Below are positions 62,484 to 64,000 of a stretch of DNA of 64,000 nucleotides, one piece after another (position 1 is the stretch's first letter; every line of letters begins with the position of its first letter). Both the position numbers and the translations under genes were made by a program. Location: positions 1 through 64,000 of the forward strand of contig JAFQBD010000018.1 of NCBI GenBank assembly GCA_017416795.1. Reading direction: 5' to 3'. The stretch is from Bacillota bacterium (GTDB lineage: Bacteria > Bacillota > Clostridia > Peptostreptococcales > Anaerovoracaceae). The notes below the pieces were generated by a model that was not told where the DNA came from, made no database searches, and worked only from the letters and a program-made list of their open reading frames with translations.

Positions 62484-63768
62484 GGAGAAGACCTTTGAAC
62501 TCCTTGATGAAGTGATCGCAGCATGCGAGGCGAGCGATATACGATACGTCATATCGGGAGAGCTGGCGCTGCGCCGGGTCGAGGGGACAGAGGTGCCCGA
62601 TAATTTTAATAATGCAGCTGTAGCAGTTTTTGCGCGGGACATCGATAAGCTGTGCGCGGCCTTATCAAAGCGAGAAGATCGTCATGTTGAGAGCCTTGCC
62701 AATAACAGCAGATTCCCGGGATTTTATGTCAGATATACAGACCCGTCAACGACCTTGTTCAATTACACGGAGCCGGCATTCACATACGATGTCAATGCTT
62801 TCGGGGTCAATATCGAGATCATCTGCAGCATACCTAAGATAAACTTCAGAAGAAGGATACTGTCCCAGCTAAAGGTAGTATTCGTCACCGAAAACGCACC
62901 GTACTACATGGACAGCCGCCATAAGTCCAAGAGCATCAACAGAGCCCTTTGTATGCTGTTCTTCAAGCTGTTTAAGGATACTTCCGTCATGGCATACATA
63001 TATAGGAAGTGGATAAGGGTAGGCAGCATCAAGAGGAAGAAGTATGAGATCGCTACGATAAGAGGATATATAGCCGAGTTTAAGGAATCCGACTTCAAAG
63101 AAGAAAACAGGGCTTCCTTCGTATCTAAGTATTTTGGCAAGGATAAGAGGATCAAGCCTACATACCATGAAGTTTATGACCTGGAAGTACCGTGCAGAAA
63201 GTTCTCACAGGCAATCGATGAACATGACTTGCCGCTGAAGGAATACCAGAAACATCAGCAGAAATTCCTTAAATGGCAGCAGGAAGTATACTTCCCTATG
63301 AGAAAGATTAGAAGGAAGCATTACAACTACATGTTCTGTGCAGAAGACAGGATGCTGATGTACAAGGAATTCGATGCTGAGAAGAAGCAGCTGGTGATGG
63401 ATCTTTATGATAAGGGAAATTACGAAGAACTTAGAGAGATCCTGGCAGGCTATATAGACAATATCAACAAGTATCACAAAGATACCATCGGTTTCTGTTC
63501 GGATCATGAGATATTCCGGGTCGCACTCAGCACAATGCTTTGGGAAATATCAGGCAAAACCGGTAAACCTTCTGCATTCAAACGTAGAAGCAGGAAGATA
63601 ATAAATATAATCAAGAATACTCAATATGCACATATGGATTCTGTAGAGAACGTATTCTGGGGCGACCGCGAAGATTCAGCCGTCCTGAAACAGAGAAAAG
63701 CACAGATCCTCAAAGACATAGAACAGGAGATAACATGTATTATATCAACGAAAACGTCAAAGATTTAG
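62470..63768 (+). CDS. LicD-related protein with a destroyed acidic motif
   Basis: 432 residues starting with TTG inside the end of the LicD gene, with GAGG about 10 nt before. The N-terminus TFELLDEVIAACEASDIRYVIS aligns with the LicD start, but where the family has PWDDDxD this protein has PDNFNNAAVAVF, so the metal site is lost. DVNAFGVNIEIICSIPK near 105 matches the second LicD strand. Residues 130-345 are helical and basic (many Lys and Arg), and the C-terminal 80 residues are helical again. Probably a pseudo-enzyme that supports one of the active LicD proteins. It overlaps the following aminotransferase gene by 34 nt. Confidence 0.6.
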   Translation: MKTRKEKTFELLDEVIAACEASDIRYVISGELALRRVEGTEVPDNFNNAAVAVFARDIDKLCAALSKREDRHVESLANNSRFPGFYVRYTDPSTTLFNYTEPAFTYDVNAFGVNIEIICSIPKINFRRRILSQLKVVFVTENAPYYMDSRHKSKSINRALCMLFFKLFKDTSVMAYIYRKWIRVGSIKRKKYEIATIRGYIAEFKESDFKEENRASFVSKYFGKDKRIKPTYHEVYDLEVPCRKFSQAIDEHDLPLKEYQKHQQKFLKWQQEVYFPMRKIRRKHYNYMFCAEDRMLMYKEFDAEKKQLVMDLYDKGNYEELREILAGYIDNINKYHKDTIGFCSDHEIFRVALSTMLWEISGKTGKPSAFKRRSRKIINIIKNTQYAHMDSVENVFWGDREDSAVLKQRKAQILKDIEQEITCIISTKTSKI

Positions 63769-64000
63769 ACAGGATATTCGACCAGAATTCAAGAGAAGGA
63801 TATCTGAGAATGGATCTTAATGAAAATCCCGGCGGACTCCCGGAAGAATTCATCAAGGAAGTTCTTTCCGACATCACACCGGAATTCATATCAAAATATC
63901 CCGAAACACTTGAATTCACAGAGACTCTGGGCAATATGATCGGTGCTAAGGTAGAGGAAATATGCCTAACCAACGGTTCTGCAGAAGCCATAAGACACGT
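63735..64000 (+). CDS. HisC-like class I/II aminotransferase, N-terminal part (3' end outside window)
   Basis: 88 codons are visible, open to the right edge. ATG 63735 has AGGAG 5 nt upstream and lies inside the end of the preceding gene in another frame. The text RMDLNENPGG, SKYPETLEFTETLG and TNGSAEAIRH is typical of histidinol-phosphate aminotransferase-like PLP enzymes, where the first segment closes the active site and the last begins the PLP phosphate site. Such enzymes next to LicD and cytidylyltransferase genes may make an amino-alcohol phosphate or phosphonate head group; here this is inference. Confidence 0.75.
   Translation, partial: MYYINENVKDLDRIFDQNSREGYLRMDLNENPGGLPEEFIKEVLSDITPEFISKYPETLEFTETLGNMIGAKVEEICLTNGSAEAIRH

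Noticed and set aside
1-64000. CRISPR arrays, insertion sequences, prophage or integrase genes
   Set aside because: No regularly spaced repeats, transposase or integrase motifs were seen on either strand.

Overview
The window looks like chromosomal DNA of a low-to-mid GC anaerobic Firmicute of the class Clostridia. The signs are strong AGGAGG-type ribosome sites, sigma-A type promoters, teichoic-acid type export genes, LicD proteins, BspA-type leucine-rich repeats and GH25/SH3b wall proteins. A closer assignment is not possible from the sequence alone. Every protein gene lies on the + strand; the only - strand gene found is a tRNA-Arg.

Layout. 1-9.1 kb is mostly housekeeping: the end of a beta-lactamase-family hydrolase, a nuclease-like protein, a half-length LarC, SseB, valS, folC, a lipid kinase, a GNAT and a double-OB SSB-like protein. 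9.2-25.1 kb holds wall enzymes and regulators: GH25 muramidase, GtrA, phosphoglucomutase, three LCP-family polymer transferases, D-Ala-D-Ala ligase, thrS, a 5'-nucleotidase-like surface protein, and an MBOAT plus DHHW O-acylation pair. A tRNA-Arg gene sits antisense between two LCP paralogues.

25.2-57.2 kb is the unusual part. It opens with a TagG/TagH exporter, a TagB/TagF-like polymerase and a nucleotidylyltransferase. Three modules follow, each pairing one MurF-like ligase fusion with one or two ATP-grasp genes: (28.5-33.9 kb) ATP-grasp, MurF-LRR, tandem ATP-grasp; (40.7-46.4 kb) CapA-like-MurF-LRR, ATP-grasp, ATP-grasp; (50.7-55.4 kb) ATP-grasp, CapA-like-CapA-like-MurF. Between them lie an L,D-transpeptidase, a DUF819 carrier, a sphingosine-phosphate-lyase-like PLP enzyme, a divergent Ddl, glutamate racemase, a GltS-type carrier, an amidohydrolase, an Ig-like surface protein and a transglutaminase-like surface protein.

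57.2-64 kb is a LicD-type phosphotransfer cluster: two LicD proteins with the acidic motif, two relatives that have lost it, a cytidylyltransferase fused to a Gfo/Idh/MocA-like domain, and the start of a HisC-like aminotransferase.

Working model (inference): the 25-64 kb genes build, export and attach a teichoic-acid-like envelope polymer. The Ddl-like enzyme, MurI, the MurF-like fusions and the ATP-grasp proteins would supply and ligate amino acids or short peptides onto its sugars, LicD proteins would add phospho-substituents, and LCP proteins would attach it to the wall. The repeated MurF-fusion plus ATP-grasp module is the best candidate here for an undescribed system.
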